Assembly: GCF_037975245.1 (NCBI RefSeq)
Contig: NC_092561.1
Coordinates: 11,281,001-11,345,000 of the forward strand
Length of the DNA: 64,000 nt
Source of the DNA: Apostichopus japonicus
Lineage: Eukaryota; Echinodermata; Holothuroidea; Aspidochirotida; Stichopodidae
Direction: 5' to 3'
Shown: positions 24,701 through 37,800 of the stretch, piece by piece
Numbering within the stretch: position 1 is the first letter of the stretch
Layout of the letters: each line of letters opens with the position of its first letter
The notes under the pieces: generated by a model
The model's input: only the letters and a program-made list of their open reading frames with translations
Databases searched by the model: none
What the model was told of the DNA's origin: nothing
Position numbers and translations under genes: made by a program

Positions 24701-24883
24701 TTAACTTTTAACTTATTGTGTACTAAATACGTATACAGTATTATCAAACATATCAATTGACTGAAGTAATGCTACTACAAAGGGTTCATTAGCTATAATG
24801 CATCTAGAAGAAAATTGCATCTCCAAGATATAATCTGTAAACAACCACTTTGTTCTGATCTTCATACTTACATGATCACACAT
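20566..24883 (-). CDS. AKIP1: AKIP1 (A-kinase-interacting protein 1) homologue, five coding exons, complete
   Basis: The coding exons, in transcript order, are 24883-24872, 24083-23952, 23353-23273, 21908-21804 and 20709-20566. All are phase 0, with lengths 12, 132, 81, 105 and 144 bp, giving 157 aa; human AKIP1 is 210 aa. The matching regions are VLQRAQRRKVEWPEKP (near 26-41), corresponding to the human 'LERAKRRAVDW' segment, and AFESMLQYMSTSSRQCKRFF (near 59-78). The C-terminal module ILVTPGTYAVTAG followed by THVVRLDPGQSVNLDF is the family hallmark. In mammals the protein binds the PKA catalytic subunit and NF-kB p65; transfer of that role is inference. The ATG at 24881-24883 is the first in frame after an in-frame TAG. 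A later Met (residue 11) is possible. Joins are read from splice sites only. Confidence 0.9.
21685..21778. repeat. (TA)n microsatellite beside an AKIP1 splice donor
   Basis: An almost pure TA run of about 90 bp. It begins 25 bp downstream (minus strand) of the donor of the fourth coding exon. It can form a hairpin in pre-mRNA. Confidence 0.95.
22130..23050. other. AKIP1 intron sequence, possibly repeat-derived
   Basis: This 0.9-kb intronic stretch has several A and T homopolymers and only short chance frames. Its style ('gaaatttgacctcaaaagtc', 'gtgcttcaatccaatcac'-like text) differs from the neighbouring intron. I found no terminal repeats or second copy in the window. Confidence 0.25.
23440..23801 (-). 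mobile_element. tRNA-derived SINE, copy 2, in an AKIP1 intron
   Basis: Same family as the copy at 12.0 kb. The B-box GGTTCGAGCCC is perfect (complement at 23745-23755), and the A-box region is decayed (CTTCCTTAACCACG on the plus strand). The body shares 'ccttgcccaaggacac', 'acctgggtgaagagaggc', 'gtgtgcacaattcaaac' and 'cccctggtcattgg'. It carries an extra 'tatatttacaagttacctcgc' block that copy 1 lacks. It is inserted in the same orientation as the gene. Confidence 0.88.
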
Positions 24884-25860
24884 CTCCGACTGCTGGCACA
24901 GTGAAATTTTCTAGACGAAGAACATATTCTGAGACATACACTGAAATGGAAATAAAAAAGTGGAATTAAAATTGTCAAGATGGTAGGGATCATATCTAGA
25001 CGTTGCTTCAGAGAACAATACATAGTCAATGGTAACACCAGAAAGAAATGCCTGGAGTCTTTAGTCTAATGTAATTGCTGCAAAGCTAGTGTATTTTATT
25101 TTGAAGAAAATGTTCAAATATTGAAAATCATACTAAAGGATTTATAATACATAACTAGTAATATACAGACACACAAACAGTCATAGAAATTAAGAAATGT
25201 CATCAAAAGCTAAATCATTTAAATAAGTCCATTGTATGATGCAATCTAATCAAATCAATTGGAAATGATATGACCAAATTTGCTCGTGTAATCCAAGTCA
25301 GTAATTACAAAAGCAGAATTAAAAATAGTACAGCTGTTCTTATACAAATATATGAAAGCTATAATTTGTAACATAGGCTGCCTGGGTTCTGTCAAAAGTA
25401 TTCTTTTGTTAATGGTAAATTGGTAATATAAAAATTCAAGATGAAATTCAGATCATACCTCCATAAGCCTATAGATAATTCTTGCAAGCTAGCAATTACA
25501 TTACAAGTATATTGCTAGCATAACAAAGTCTTTTAGACAAAACGCTTTTAAAATTTCTTTGCAAAGAAAGTGTACGGTCCTAGCCTAGTATAAATGTATC
25601 ATTTAGGGGCCTACTCTCAGGCCTACTCTGGCTAAGCCTAACGTTACTACTGTAAGTTAGGAATTTGAAACGTCCTTAAAATCTAAACCTTACAACAAAT
25701 TCAACTAGGACTAGACTAATATTATTCAACTCTTCCGGAGAGCTTTTATTACACACAAGATATGCCAAAATAACGGACTCACAACATCTATCAAACCTCT
25801 GATCCAGTTGGAGCCAACACTAATGCACATTAGTATTTAGTATGGACGCTTAGCCAGGCT
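24884..25860 (-). other. AKIP1 5' untranslated exons (candidate)
   Basis: The start-codon exon extends upstream to a TTTCAG acceptor, so it spans 24872-24940. A plausible first non-coding exon ends at 25783 with donor GTGAGT and could reach about 25860. The upstream AT-rich region has no obvious TATA box. These borders are motif-based only. Confidence 0.4.
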
Positions 25861-26099
25861 ACTTGTTTTGTAATCGAACGATAACAAGTTTCGCGCGATA
25901 GGCCGAGGTAGTACACAAATAAATAACCTCACGGAACTGATGGCAGTAATCAATTTCTATTCGTCCGACAGACTAACATGAAGGTCAAGGACAGGCTAAA
26001 TTAAAGGTAGTCAGTAGTATAGGCCCCAAATTATAGCACGCTATTATTGCAAAGGATATTTACAAAGAATTCAGAGAAAAACCACTAATAATTAAAGTA

Positions 26100-26400
26100 C
26101 TTAGCAAAGAGGAAGATTTTGAGATGAGACTTGAAAGTTTGAAACTTAGGTCATAGAAATAAAGAAGGGTAAGGTATTCCACAAACGTGTCGCGGAAACA
26201 TGGAACGCCCTATCGCCGTAGAACTTGGTATTTCCAGTAGGTTGGTGGAGACTATATGCATCTGAGCGAAGGGTGCGCCCACTACTGCGTGTAGTCAGTA
26301 ATTCTGCCAGATAAGCCGGTTCCATGTCATGTAAGATTTTGAATGTAAGACTTATAATTTTATATTCAATCCGCTGCTGAATTGGAAGCCAGTGTAATTC
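26100..26400. repeat. degenerate LINE-like or other interspersed repeat
   Basis: The text 'ggtaaggtattccaca...', 'ggaacgccctatcgcc' and 'ttggaagccagtgtaattc' resembles a conserved repeat found in many animal genomes, remembered only by style. It has no intact open frame. The class is uncertain. Confidence 0.3.
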
Positions 26401-26620
26401 TTGGGTTGAGATAAAAAAAAGAAAAGAGAACTTTCGGTATAATTACAGGAGACAAAGGTCAAATTTTCGAGAAAAGAGGTCAAATTTTCGAGAGCAAAAT
26501 TAAAATATCGAGAAAAAAGTAGACATTTCAACATAACAGTCCACACTTTGAGGAACAAATCTAACTTTTGATCAAAAATAGCCAAAATTCTGAGATAACA
26601 TGGTGGAAGTTATATGTTCC
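26400..26620. repeat. degenerate tandem repeat of the 'ggtcaaattttcgag' type
   Basis: Units such as 'ggtcaaattttcgagaaaag' and 'taaaatatcgagaaaaaag' recur about every 22-25 bp with heavy decay. Related arrays occur at 15.4, 30.1 and 38.1 kb. Confidence 0.5.
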
Positions 26621-27359
26621 ATCTGGGGAATAGTAGCATCTCTATAAAAGTAGATTCTTCTTGGAAAGATCCCCAAACCGGTCACCTGTTTCATGCTCCC
26701 ACTCTTCACTTCTTCGATTTGTTTGACCTTGAAAACATACGGTAGGTACGGGGAAAGGGGGGGTGGCGTCAGAAGGTATAGATGCTAGTAGAGCCAGTTT
26801 GTTTATGCTTCTGATCAAGTGCATTTGCATTCCTGGAGGGCTTGTATCGGTAAAGTTTGACACTCCTATCTTGAAAACGGATCGACGCCTCTGTTTTCTT
26901 GATTTACAAGTGACTTGGTCAATCGTGTAGTCGCAAACATACATGCCCAACTACTATCCACGGAAATCGACGTTACTACGATGTCAGTCGGGCAGTGCAC
27001 GAACGTGTGCATCGGTAACTCATTTGGTCTCCCTGTAAAGTGCCCAGAGGGACATTATTTTTCAGGAAGTATGTCCGGCTCGACCCAAAAATAAACCAAC
27101 CTTCTTTTCCCACTTCACGGTAACCCCCCCTCCGGGAAAATTTTCTTTACGAAATATTTTATAATCATAACATTTCATCCCGTCAGAGAAATAAACCAAA
27201 GCTTATACATTAACCATATGAATAATAAATTAATATATATATATGCATTTCATTTGCTACCATGACTACTCTCAATCTATCGGTTTTCCCCTAGTAGGAA
27301 ACTAAACGAGCTTTATATCCTGCGAACACACGGGTTCTTGTCTCTTCACATTGAAATCG

Positions 27360-27475
27360 TATCACTCTGGTCCAACCTCTCCTCCTCTCCCCCTTTCCAC
27401 CTATCCTCCTCCCCTCCTCGGCCCTCTTCCCCTCTCCCTCCACCCCTCTCCCTCTTCCCCTCTCCCATCTTCTCG
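27360..27475. repeat. polypyrimidine (CT-rich) tract
   Basis: About 110 bases almost free of purines on the plus strand, built from CCTCC, CCCTCT and TCCCC words. The small frames read through it on either strand are composition artefacts. Confidence 0.85.
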
Positions 27476-28640
27476 TTGTCAACATGGATTATCATCGTTC
27501 TTGAACACTAGCTGTATGTTGTCAAACCTCTCAGGTATAAATGCATAGATTACGAACCTTTGTTCGTCTACTCTTGGATTCAGAATAAGACATTAATATC
27601 TTGCCTCTCGGAAGATTAACGTCGGAGAACATATGCGAATATATTATACCGCACGTCTTTAGAAGAATGGTCCCAACTTTCACAAAAGTCATTATTCAGT
27701 GAGGAAATCTCCTCTAAACAGATTTGATTGAATTCAATAATTCAGCGAGTTTTGTAGATTTGTACATCACTATTCCCTGGGGCAGGAATACAACAGAAAT
27801 TATTAGTTCTGACAAATACGTGTTTCTTATAATCCCCTTCTTTTACCAAAAGTAATTAAGAATTAAGCTAGACGTATATGAACGTGAAAATAGTTTTATA
27901 TTGAGGGCTAAAAGAATTGCAAAGTATTTTATTTTCATGTAGGCTTAAAGTAATATAATTATGGTTTGTAAATTTATTAATTTATAAAAATTCGTTAAAT
28001 GTTCTTCTTTCCACGAGACAAGTCCAACCAATCTGTCTTTGCGATTATAAGTTCCCGTTAGTAACCATTGGAAGACTCTGAACCTTGGTTGACCTCGCCC
28101 AACGTCATGTAGGTGCCAGTTTCAAGTTCAAGATGTTTCGTACAAACAAATCGCAGCCACGCAGCCGGTGGCAGGTGTGGGTAGCTGGACGCAGGTGTTA
28201 TATTTACAAATCAGATTGATGCATTCATAAGGGGTGATGTGGACGCATAAAAGAAGACGCGGTGTATGAACAAAGAACAACAGACAAGATCATATCCTTG
28301 TTACGAAAACACTTAGACCATGTTTGAAGCAAACATCATGTTCTTCCAGAGGCATAACCCGACCACTCCATTTCTATATATTTCCTTACTTGAATGGATA
28401 GATGAATATTAATACGTTTTATCTTTAAATGTAATGGCCCACCCAACTGTTGGCATTTCACAAAACACACGGTAATAGTTATAAACTTAATTATATTAAA
28501 GCAATTTTTAGTGAAAATGGGAACAGTCCTTCCTGTCATATAGTCTTTCTATCGCCCTAATGAATGTGAATTTTAGTTTCTGTGATAGAGAGCTTGAAAT
28601 GTTGGCCCGTCCTGCCAGAGAAGTTCGAATCTAACACGTC
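27476..28640. other. intergenic AT-rich stretch, nothing supported
   Basis: Short frames only. I see no splice-bounded exon with coding character and no RNA gene. Confidence 0.4.
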
Positions 28641-28646
28641 AAGATG

Positions 28647-29450
28647 TGACGTCAGTGCGGCACATTGGTCAGAATCGATCAGATCTCACTCTAAGCTTGG
28701 CCTTGATACAATACACAGGAATGTGTACAGACTTTGCGTACGGCTGTGATTTAAATAAAATCTCAAAATAACAAATATCGGAACAACATATTATGAAGAA
28801 AACCTAGTTAGTGAATTCTGGAACGTTTAACTCTCCAAAAGATTGCTAACTTGCAACTTCACTGGGAAATTTAATCTAAATCGCTATTTTATTTTCAGAA
28901 ATGCTAGCTTTCCTCGCTACAGTGTAGCTTTCTAGTGAAAACGTCCCTGAAGCCCCCCCCCCCCCCCCGAAACGAAGTGCAGCGCGACGTCACAGTCGTT
29001 CATCGTTCTTCACTGTTCAAAATATATTATCTTAAGTTGGGGCGAGGTTCAAAAATTCACTTCTCATGAATCGTAGGATGAAACATCCTCGAACTAGGAC
29101 TGTGGAGATGAAAAGAGAATGGAGTTTTTTCATATACCCCATAGACTGCCACTAAAGAATTCCTTTAAGTTGCTACCCAATCTATAACTGACTTTTAATT
29201 TGGATAACAAAAATATATGATACTTGGGAATCGCACATCAAGCTTTCCGCTAATCTATATGATTTGCCAGCATTAATTATCCAGAGATGAAAAAAAAACC
29301 GCACTTGACGGCAGGGTGACGTCATAAGGAGCATCAGATCCCGTATATTTAGCTAAACTCAGTCAATGCAGCTGCTCAGTGCGAACACCCCCGATGTCTT
29401 CATGAATAAGAAATCAAACCCCCGATGACTTCATGAATAAGGCAGAAATC
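28647..29450 (+). promoter_or_regulatory. cluster of cAMP-response-element palindromes with a TATA-like box
   Basis: Full TGACGTCA sites occur at 28647-28654 and 29317-29324, and a 7/8 match (CGACGTCA) occurs near 28985. The last is followed, about 19 bp on, by GTATATTT (29343), then a 24-bp direct repeat (ACCCCCGATG then CTTCATGAATAAG, at 29387 and 29417). An 81-codon frame begins at 29433, but it has no family resemblance. The layout looks like a CRE-driven promoter. Whether it drives a real gene is unknown. Confidence 0.3.
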
Positions 29451-29679
29451 AAACCGACTCTAAATCATTTAATTCATTCCACATCTTTCAAAGTCGATCA
29501 TAAAGTACAGAATTTTGCTCGAAGGGAATTAAGAAATATTCTCACTCAATTCCGGAGGCGTTGCTCAATTCAAGGGATTTATATCAAATTAGGCTTGAGA
29601 TATTACTTGATCGACTTTTGGTCAGATTTGCATAAATATTCTATAAGCTATTATTTGCAGCTGACGGTTTGTCAATGAC

Positions 29680-31300
29680 CAGCAAAAGGGAATATTAAAA
29701 AAGGACACAGACATGAAAGATAATATATGCATATTTTCAAAAACTGACGTTTATTATTGTTGTGGTGTTACTAGGATACAAAAAACACAAGAAGTTTGTC
29801 GCTATTTACTGAAGATGTAAAACATGGCGAATTTGGGGAAATATGTAAACGTGAAGGTGAAAATGAAACTCTGCTGCAGGCATATTCGATTAGTTATAAG
29901 GTTGTATCAACGGAATGGAATGGGTTTCTGTAATGTTAATATCAATGTGAGCAATCATCCCTATTGTGGGCCTTTTTAAAGCATTCACGAGGAGGAGAGG
30001 GGAGACTCCGAATTTGCGCTTGTCAAACGTGACCCCCCCCCCCCCCCCACACACACACACACCTTCCTGAGATGGAGAAAAGCTATTTTGCAAATACAGG
30101 GGAAATTTGGAAATAAAATCAGTCAATATTTGCAGGTAAAGCAGTCAAAATTTTGACTGAAGAAAAGAAGAAATTTGAGGAGATACAGCTGAAATGATAC
30201 AGTCGAAATTTCGAGGAACAAGTCGTAATTTCCACACAACAACCAACACATTTAGAGAGGAAGTTAAATTTTCGACATAACAAGTCACAAAGAGTTAGAC
30301 ATTTGGAGATAACATAATAGATATTTGGAGATAAAAATCAGATATTTTCAACGTCCCATTTACCATCGTGACATCTACATAACTAAAATTCTTTGAGGGA
30401 AGTTTTCCAAACTGCACCAGTTTTCCAAGCCCTCACTGTCTTTTTGATAGCTTCCACTCCTCTAGTATTTTGGGCTACATTGGACTGCCCATATCAAACC
30501 CAAAAAATTATAAAAATATGAAAAAGTAGACTTTCACCAGAGTTGTCACAATTAATTTAACAATCTTAACAAAACGAACTTTTCACAAAGTCACTTCCAT
30601 GACCCCCCTGGTCTTCCCTAAAGCTTTTCGGCTTTTGTCCTTTCCAGAACTTACCTTCAGCTTCAAATCAACATAATTTTTGAGTTGTGTATCTTCCTGC
30701 CTATTTCATGTTTGAATTTCACTTGGGGTCATCATGGGGGGGGGGAGGGAACCAAACATAGTTTTGTTGAGTGCCGGGAGACGCCACTGCTGCACGTGAG
30801 TTGACGTAACTTCATGTCAATATTGTTGAACTCCCTTTTCTCCTACCGAAGACGATTAACCAATTTCTTTGAGAGAGCGATAGATTCGGTTCTACGTTGC
30901 TGTCAATGGATAGAGTATTTGTAACCAGTTTATGACGATGTGTTTATTAGGGTGTAAGTGGGGGATTTCCAGATTGTACACAAATACAGCAAAAATTTGA
31001 CAGTACATGAAGCCATGCAAAGAGAAATTTTGACCTCGATAAGTCAATATTAATTCATTTTTGTAAATTTGTTGGCATTTTTTGGCACACGGTGTGCAGA
31101 GAAGTGTGCACTTTTCAAGGTTCCTATAAAGAGGTGGGTGAATAACGCAGGGAAAATATAAGGCCGGTAGTAGGTGTACGGTGGTATTTGCTTGTTTATT
31201 TACATCTGATACAGTTTATTGATAAGACTTGTTACGTACCATTACAACAGTATGAGTGAGAGTACAATCAGAATTCCAGTTAGTATGTGTACGAGTATGA
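29680..31300. other. intergenic stretch with homopolymers and degenerate tandem repeats
   Basis: A C run followed by (CA)n is at 30032-30061. Degenerate units like 'gtcgaaatttcgagg' and 'gacatttggagataaca' fill about 30110-30350. A G run lies at 30737-30746, followed by 'gggagacgccactgctg', which resembles a decayed hAT-like end. No coding exon is supported. Confidence 0.45.
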
Positions 31301-31823
31301 CAGGGGCGTCGGAGCCGGTACAATATTCACGGCGCCAAAAAAAAAAAAAAAAAAAAGTAGGACTAAGAAAAAAAATGGCAAAAAATAAAGAACCAAAATG
31401 AAACATACTTCAAAAATGTGTTTCAGAAGATTAAGGTAATGAACTTCGATTGCACCAGTTTGGGACCTTCTCTGATATGTAAATTAAATCTCGTTACCCT
31501 TGAAATCTTATTTTTTTCATATGACACATGTGAACTGCTATTTCATGCAATCTGGGAGGTATATTTTTCAATAATTTTCAATAATGATGACGGCAAGAAG
31601 GCTAAATGTGACTACTCTCATGGCAGGGGTCTTGTTTTGAAGCTCGGGAAGTGCCATTTCCTGCAATCTTGGAGGCATTTTTTCCAAATTTTTTCCATTA
31701 CGCTACGCGCCACCATAGTTGGCGCGTAGCGTAGTTTGACCTACCAAACGTCCCCAGATAATTATGATAGATGGCCACACTCTGATCTGCCGTACCAATC
31801 CCAAATATCTTCCGACGCCCCTG
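31301..31823. mobile_element. hAT-like non-autonomous element with 5-bp target duplication TATGA
   Basis: The ends are CAGGGGCGTCGGAGCC and TCTTCCGACGCCCCTG. Both flanks carry TATGA (31296-31300 and 31824-31828). Inside are an A run of 18 near 31338, repeated 'gcaatctgggagg' / 'gcaatcttggagg' blocks, and a near-perfect palindrome (31699-31733) with TACGCTACGCGCC and GGCGCGTAGCGTA arms. The palindrome recurs in two other elements in the window. No transposase is encoded. The 5-bp duplication fits hAT subgroups that make shorter duplications. Confidence 0.85.
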
Positions 31824-31828
31824 TATGA

Positions 31829-34800
31829 GTACCTGATTCGAGTAGGAGTCCTTAATTTGGAAATTCTAATTCTTACACTAGAATCCGAAATATCACGAAG
31901 GAGTACAAATTCAAAGGAATGCTCGAGTAGGAGTAGCCTACCGTCCATTATGCCGGGTACATTATTCACACTATTCTTTAATATCGATACATTATATGTA
32001 CTGCACACGCTCTCTATATACCTATATGTATAATGTAGGCATAGGGGGCCTACAACACAACACATGTGCTGCAGGGCACATTCTACACTGCTATGGTTAC
32101 TGCATGACCTTCGACCTTTTGACAACGTATCAACGCAATAATCATATCGACAACTCCATTAGTGAGACGGTAACCTCAGAGTTTAGTTTGCTTTAATAAC
32201 ATCTTAAATTCCTTGGCATCGCCTCCTTGAGTTGTTTCCTCGCCTCGGTTAATCAAGTTGAGAAGAACGAGTACTGCTCCCAAAGCTGTAAACAGTTGTA
32301 TAAATGAAGTCAATAAAGTAATGAAATATACTTTTTTTTTCTTATGGAAGTGGAAGCAATGTCCCTAAAAGCGATGTATAACTGAAAGATGATGGTAATT
32401 AAAACAGACTCAAGCACGAGTCACTGGAGAATACCTTTCTTTAGAATGAGGTTTAGCTTATGACGTAAACAACGTTAAGGTAACAACGTATGTACACGAT
32501 TGATTGAATTTATCAACCTTTTATTTAGTTATGATCTGATTATGGAAATCCCAGACACAAGGTTCGATTAACCCGAGGTAAATAATATATTTATGTGCGT
32601 AAAATGAGGACTAATTAAAATAAGTGACATAGTACCAAACAAATCACTTCAAAGGTAACACGAACATACCAGAGAGTAAAACGTATCCAGGAAATTGCTA
32701 AAACGCCTAATTAATACCGGACATGAACAAATTAGTCTTCTGTCGATTTCATTATATTCGTTTTTTATATATAGTACTGTCTTTAGTGCCACTCTGTGAA
32801 GCAGTGTTCCCAGTATATGTGCGAATGGTGTTTCAATTGGGCTGGGGTTAGTTTCAAGGTGTTTCGACGACAGATAAGTTGCCCTACATGTGGGGCTGTG
32901 ACGTACTTCCGTTTCCAACAGCCAATTAAGAGCCAAGAGCCTGTACTGTGGCCATGGCGCGCTTAAAATGAAATGGAACGTATATCCAAACAGCTTAATT
33001 GTACATTAATTGTAGATGACGGCTACCCTGGAGATGTCAGGCAGAAAAGAAACAATGTAGAACAATTAGATGGCATGACTCCAGGGAGTTGCATATCTCT
33101 TCACCAGCAAACACTGATTTCAAATGAATAGCTATAGGCTACGCACTCTGGCAATACCGTTTTTGAACTTAAAATGACTTCATTCTTTTGTGAACCCTAC
33201 ACTGAACAAAAAATAGGTTTGGAATCCTGACTCCGGAATCATACTTTTAACAGTGATAAAATTATTGTGAAATTTTCCTTTTGTTTTCGTTCGTTTTATA
33301 CTAAATTTTATAACTAGAAATATTACCACTCATTGTCAATCAGTGAAATTCAAATGCAATGTGAAGGTTATTATACATAGACTAGACGTAGACACGTGAC
33401 GTGATAAACAGGCCGACTTTGTCCGCTTGAGCACACCGTGGGTATAGACCTAGGCTGCGCGCCTATACACAATGCAGTATATATATATATATCGCGCGTA
33501 CTTGCGCACAAGTTATAGGTTAGACCCGGATGCGAAAGTGAACTGCGTCTCAAAACTGCGACGTTCCCATGTAGAAAGTGCTGTCATCGCGTCGTGCGTT
33601 ACCGCCGTTCTTCTAATCCTGTGTGACACATGGGCATTCTTGAAAATTTGAAAGCCCGCCAATTAATCCAAGTTTTCACACATCATGGACCATGCCAGGC
33701 ACAATATTGTACATTGTAAGTTCAGGCTAGTGCGGCTTAGTTATGCTAGATCTAGTTATAGTATAGGCTAGGTTTATACTCCTGACTTTCACTTGGCCTG
33801 TCACTAAAGACTTGGTACTGGTATAATATACATTTAACATTTAACCACGTGACTTTTGACCTCGCTTCTCATTGCAACCACATAGTTTGTTAATATTTGA
33901 TAACATCTATTCAATTTCCCAAAAATCGCAACCAAACACCAAACCAAAGGCCAGGCTACGGAAAACAGCCTGATAGAAGAGGGTTGGATTCATTTTTCAG
34001 AATTTCGAGGCAGCTCGTATAGCTAAAAACCTTCACTGTCTGAAATTCAAGGAACGGTATCCGTTGGAAGGGGAGGATTTACCTGGCGAAACGATACTAG
34101 CTTGGCTATGGTCTTTAAATAAATATATCATGTATAGAGTAATATATTGTATACTAAATCTGATGAATGAATGAAAACAATGGGTTACACCTACATATAA
34201 CAGTATAAATAATTATAAACCCAAACAAACAATAAGAAAGACCTTTGTTACGTCATCGGACGGTATTTAAGTTTAGGTTTTGTGGTGACACAACTGGACC
34301 GAACAGGTTGATTAAGTGGCACGGATTGTTGTAATTGATTTGCTAAACAGTTCATGTAAAGGTGAAAGATTCCGCCGAGCATCTCTGCAAGGACAATATT
34401 GAATCAATGAAATGCCTAATAAGGGACATTTGTCGTTATTCTCCCCGCTTCTAATCTGCGGTATAATTTATACATGCATAACAGGACGTGTTCCAAATAG
34501 GCAGAGTCCATACCCAGCGATGATAACGCGGACAATTAATATATTCTCCTATTTTTTTGATAATACCAACTATTTGACGCAATCGTGTCAGAAGAAGTAG
34601 TAAACGTTTAAAGTTAAAGACGACAACACATTGAGTGCGATCAAGTAACCCTCATTAAATCGTCCTCAGGGCGATAAAAGTCACCTTCTTTCTTAGTTTG
34701 AAAAGATTTTCCACCTAAACAACATCTTTTTTGACAACGTTGACACCGGACCTAATTGTATCATTACCAAATTATTCACAAGTTTTTAACTAATGAGGGA

Positions 34801-37800
34801 AATTCAAATACATAGGCGCACCTGATTTTGGTTCTAGCCGAGAGTTTGACTCAAGGCAGGAAGTATTTAATTCCATGATCACTCACATAACTGAACACCT
34901 CTCGAAGATCTTTAACACGGCTTCTGATATTTTATGTTAGATATATCTTTATTATTGATGGAAAGTAGGACCCGAAGCATAAAAAGGCACCTCGTAGGTT
35001 GCTTTGTCATCATTGAGAAGTTATCCTTAGCTGAGGCAATACAGATATATTGTTTTGTCAAATTACTCTCTGGATTAAGAAGCCCAACAGAGGTAAGCTG
35101 TTTTATCCATTCCTTTCACAACTTAATTTTGCTATTGTTCTATTCCATTTCCTTTTTCCCTATTTTACTCTAGTTTGGTCGTAAGGAATTGATTTCAGGT
35201 TGATAACAAGAGCTGCATCAAACAAACTTGTGTGAACAACATTGTCAACACCATTGGGGGTAACTTTGTAAGAAGTCATTATCAGGTTTTTATACTTGTT
35301 AGTATATTTTCGGTAGACAAGCAAATTACTTGGTAAAAAAATAATCACTTAGTTGCACATTTATTTGGACACATCTTGTAAGGTTCACAACATTTGTGTT
35401 TCATTGTTTCATTCCCCATTCCTTTATGAGAAATGGAAACATTTAAACCACTTAAATTACCAATATTGTTGTCTATGTTTCAATCGGCTATGTTCAATTC
35501 CTTCGTCATGTCTTGTAAATGTTTTCATGCTAGTCTAAAAGTAGGAGGCGAGCTGGGGGGGGGGGGGGGTAGGGGACAAACATGACGGGTCACTCGTCAT
35601 TGTTTATCAAGTTAGTGCTATACATATCCTGTGATAATCAATTAATCGAGGGTTAAGCCTAACAGACGCAACCACTTTAACCATAGTAGTTGCGTGTTTG
35701 TTCTTTCACTGCGGCAACACTATACTCTTTATCAATCTCTTTTCATTACTTGATATAACATTCGTTTCATTTTAACGGGTTTTGATTAACAAAAGAAAGT
35801 GAAAATAGTAACAATCATTACTTCAACAATATATACTTGATAACATATTTAAGCCAGGATGCGGAGTTTGAATTTCCAATGACATGGTTGTTTTTTTCGG
35901 AATATTTAATATTGAACAAACTAAGCAAGACGTATTTGTTTTATATTTAATTTAAAAAACAACAACTATATAGCTTTGTAATTTGTTTGTAGAAAACACT
36001 CGATTTTACTTTATAATTCACGTGTAACGATTGAGTATAACATCATCTTGTTAGTATAATCTTTCATTGTTTTGCTTATTTCGTCATTTGTTGACCGCTC
36101 ATTTCAGTGATGACGATAATAGAACAACAAGAATCTCTAATCAACCCGACACAATAACGCGACCAACAATGAACAGTTTGAAAAAGAAACCTTTGATATC
36201 ACCCAATCTATTTTCATACATTTCAACAATTAATAATGGGCGTTAACATTTTTACTTTTATAATAAATTCTGTATAATCGGTTCCGGTGGGGGGGGGGGG
36301 GTGAACTATTGAAGAATGACAGGCTAGTTAGTGGAAACCTAAGTAGATATATTAAATACATTTATTCTTAGTCTTTTTTGTTTATTTAATTATAGAATTC
36401 ATCTGTTGCATTATGCCCTAGCTTCTTGATTGGTGCAGATTTCGCTAAAGGTTATTTGCCGCTTTTGTATACATAGTCGAGCGGTTAGATTAAGCTAGTT
36501 TCATCTTTAATTTGTTCCACATAAAATAATATTATCCGATCCTAAGGAAACTTGAAACCTTGAGCAAAGAAATATGAAGTCAATATTTGGGAACAATGTG
36601 AAAGGGTTAAGTTAATAAGTTAAAGGATATATAGGCTTGTTATTTGTTTAAATTTTATTACGACTGCAGAAATTTGTTTTTACTTATAAAGAATCTACGT
36701 AAGATGAAGTCTATAATAAAAGATTGGCAACCTCGTATGCATGACTATATTATCCTGAAATATTTTCACAACAAGAAATAACACAAATGGTTAAAATAAT
36801 AATAAAACTGTTAGAATAATGTTGAACTCTATAGAAATAAATATTTAAGAAATACATTTGTTGTTTGTGATAAAAGTACATATATCATTATGTAGGTAGA
36901 CCTATCTATATGCAAATATATTTATATGTGTCACATTAAGGCGTATTTATTTTTAAGAGATTCGGTTATCGGAAACAGGTAAAATATCTGAGGTTTGTAC
37001 AGATTCCATTCACTTTACGCTAAAATATACTTAATGAATAAGGCAGTGAAGAATATTCCAGATGTCATTTCTAAACCCGTTTTTTTTTGGCAAAATGAAT
37101 AAACATAAAGAAATTCTGTTCACTGTAAGGAATCATGACTGAAAATATTTTCGAATTTTATGCAACAATTTCTCCGTGACCTTCATTTATAACTACTGTA
37201 CTCAATTAAAAAAAGTGCATTACAAATTAAAAGCATAACATAATTATGTATAAGATATTGATAATTACAGATGAGCCAAGAATCTAACCTTGATAAAGTA
37301 ATCACCTTTTCACTTAATCCGTAAAATAGGGGTTGTCTTCCAGTATAGCCAATGGCGAGAAAATAGAGGCATGTGTGAAGTTATCCTTATAATTCTTTCT
37401 ATGCATAATTAATTTATCTTTATTCATAGGCCGGAAGCAATTCTGTAATAATTGCAAAAGATTTCCTTCAGCTTCCATATTTGTTTTTATTACTTCAGAT
37501 ATGTGGAGTGGTGATCTCAAAATTTTAGAATTTTTTTCTATAATTTTTAAACCATTGAAATAGTTACTTTATTTTATTGTTCTTTGTGTGATTTTTGGTG
37601 AATTAAGATGCCGGATTATCTTTTAAGATATACTTTATCCCTCCCCCCCTGAAAACTTTGATATCGTCTTATTATGAAACGTTTGCATAATTGGCCTTTC
37701 ATAACTACTGGTATACTTGGCCGGCGAAACTTCCGTAGACATTTTTTTTCTTAAATTAATCTCTTACATGTAAATTTTTCTTTTACTGATTATTGTATAA

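Noticed and set aside
31703-32125. 140-codon minus-strand frame
   Set aside because: It runs out of the transposon end at 31.8 kb into flanking DNA, so it cannot be an old gene, and it has no recognisable domain.
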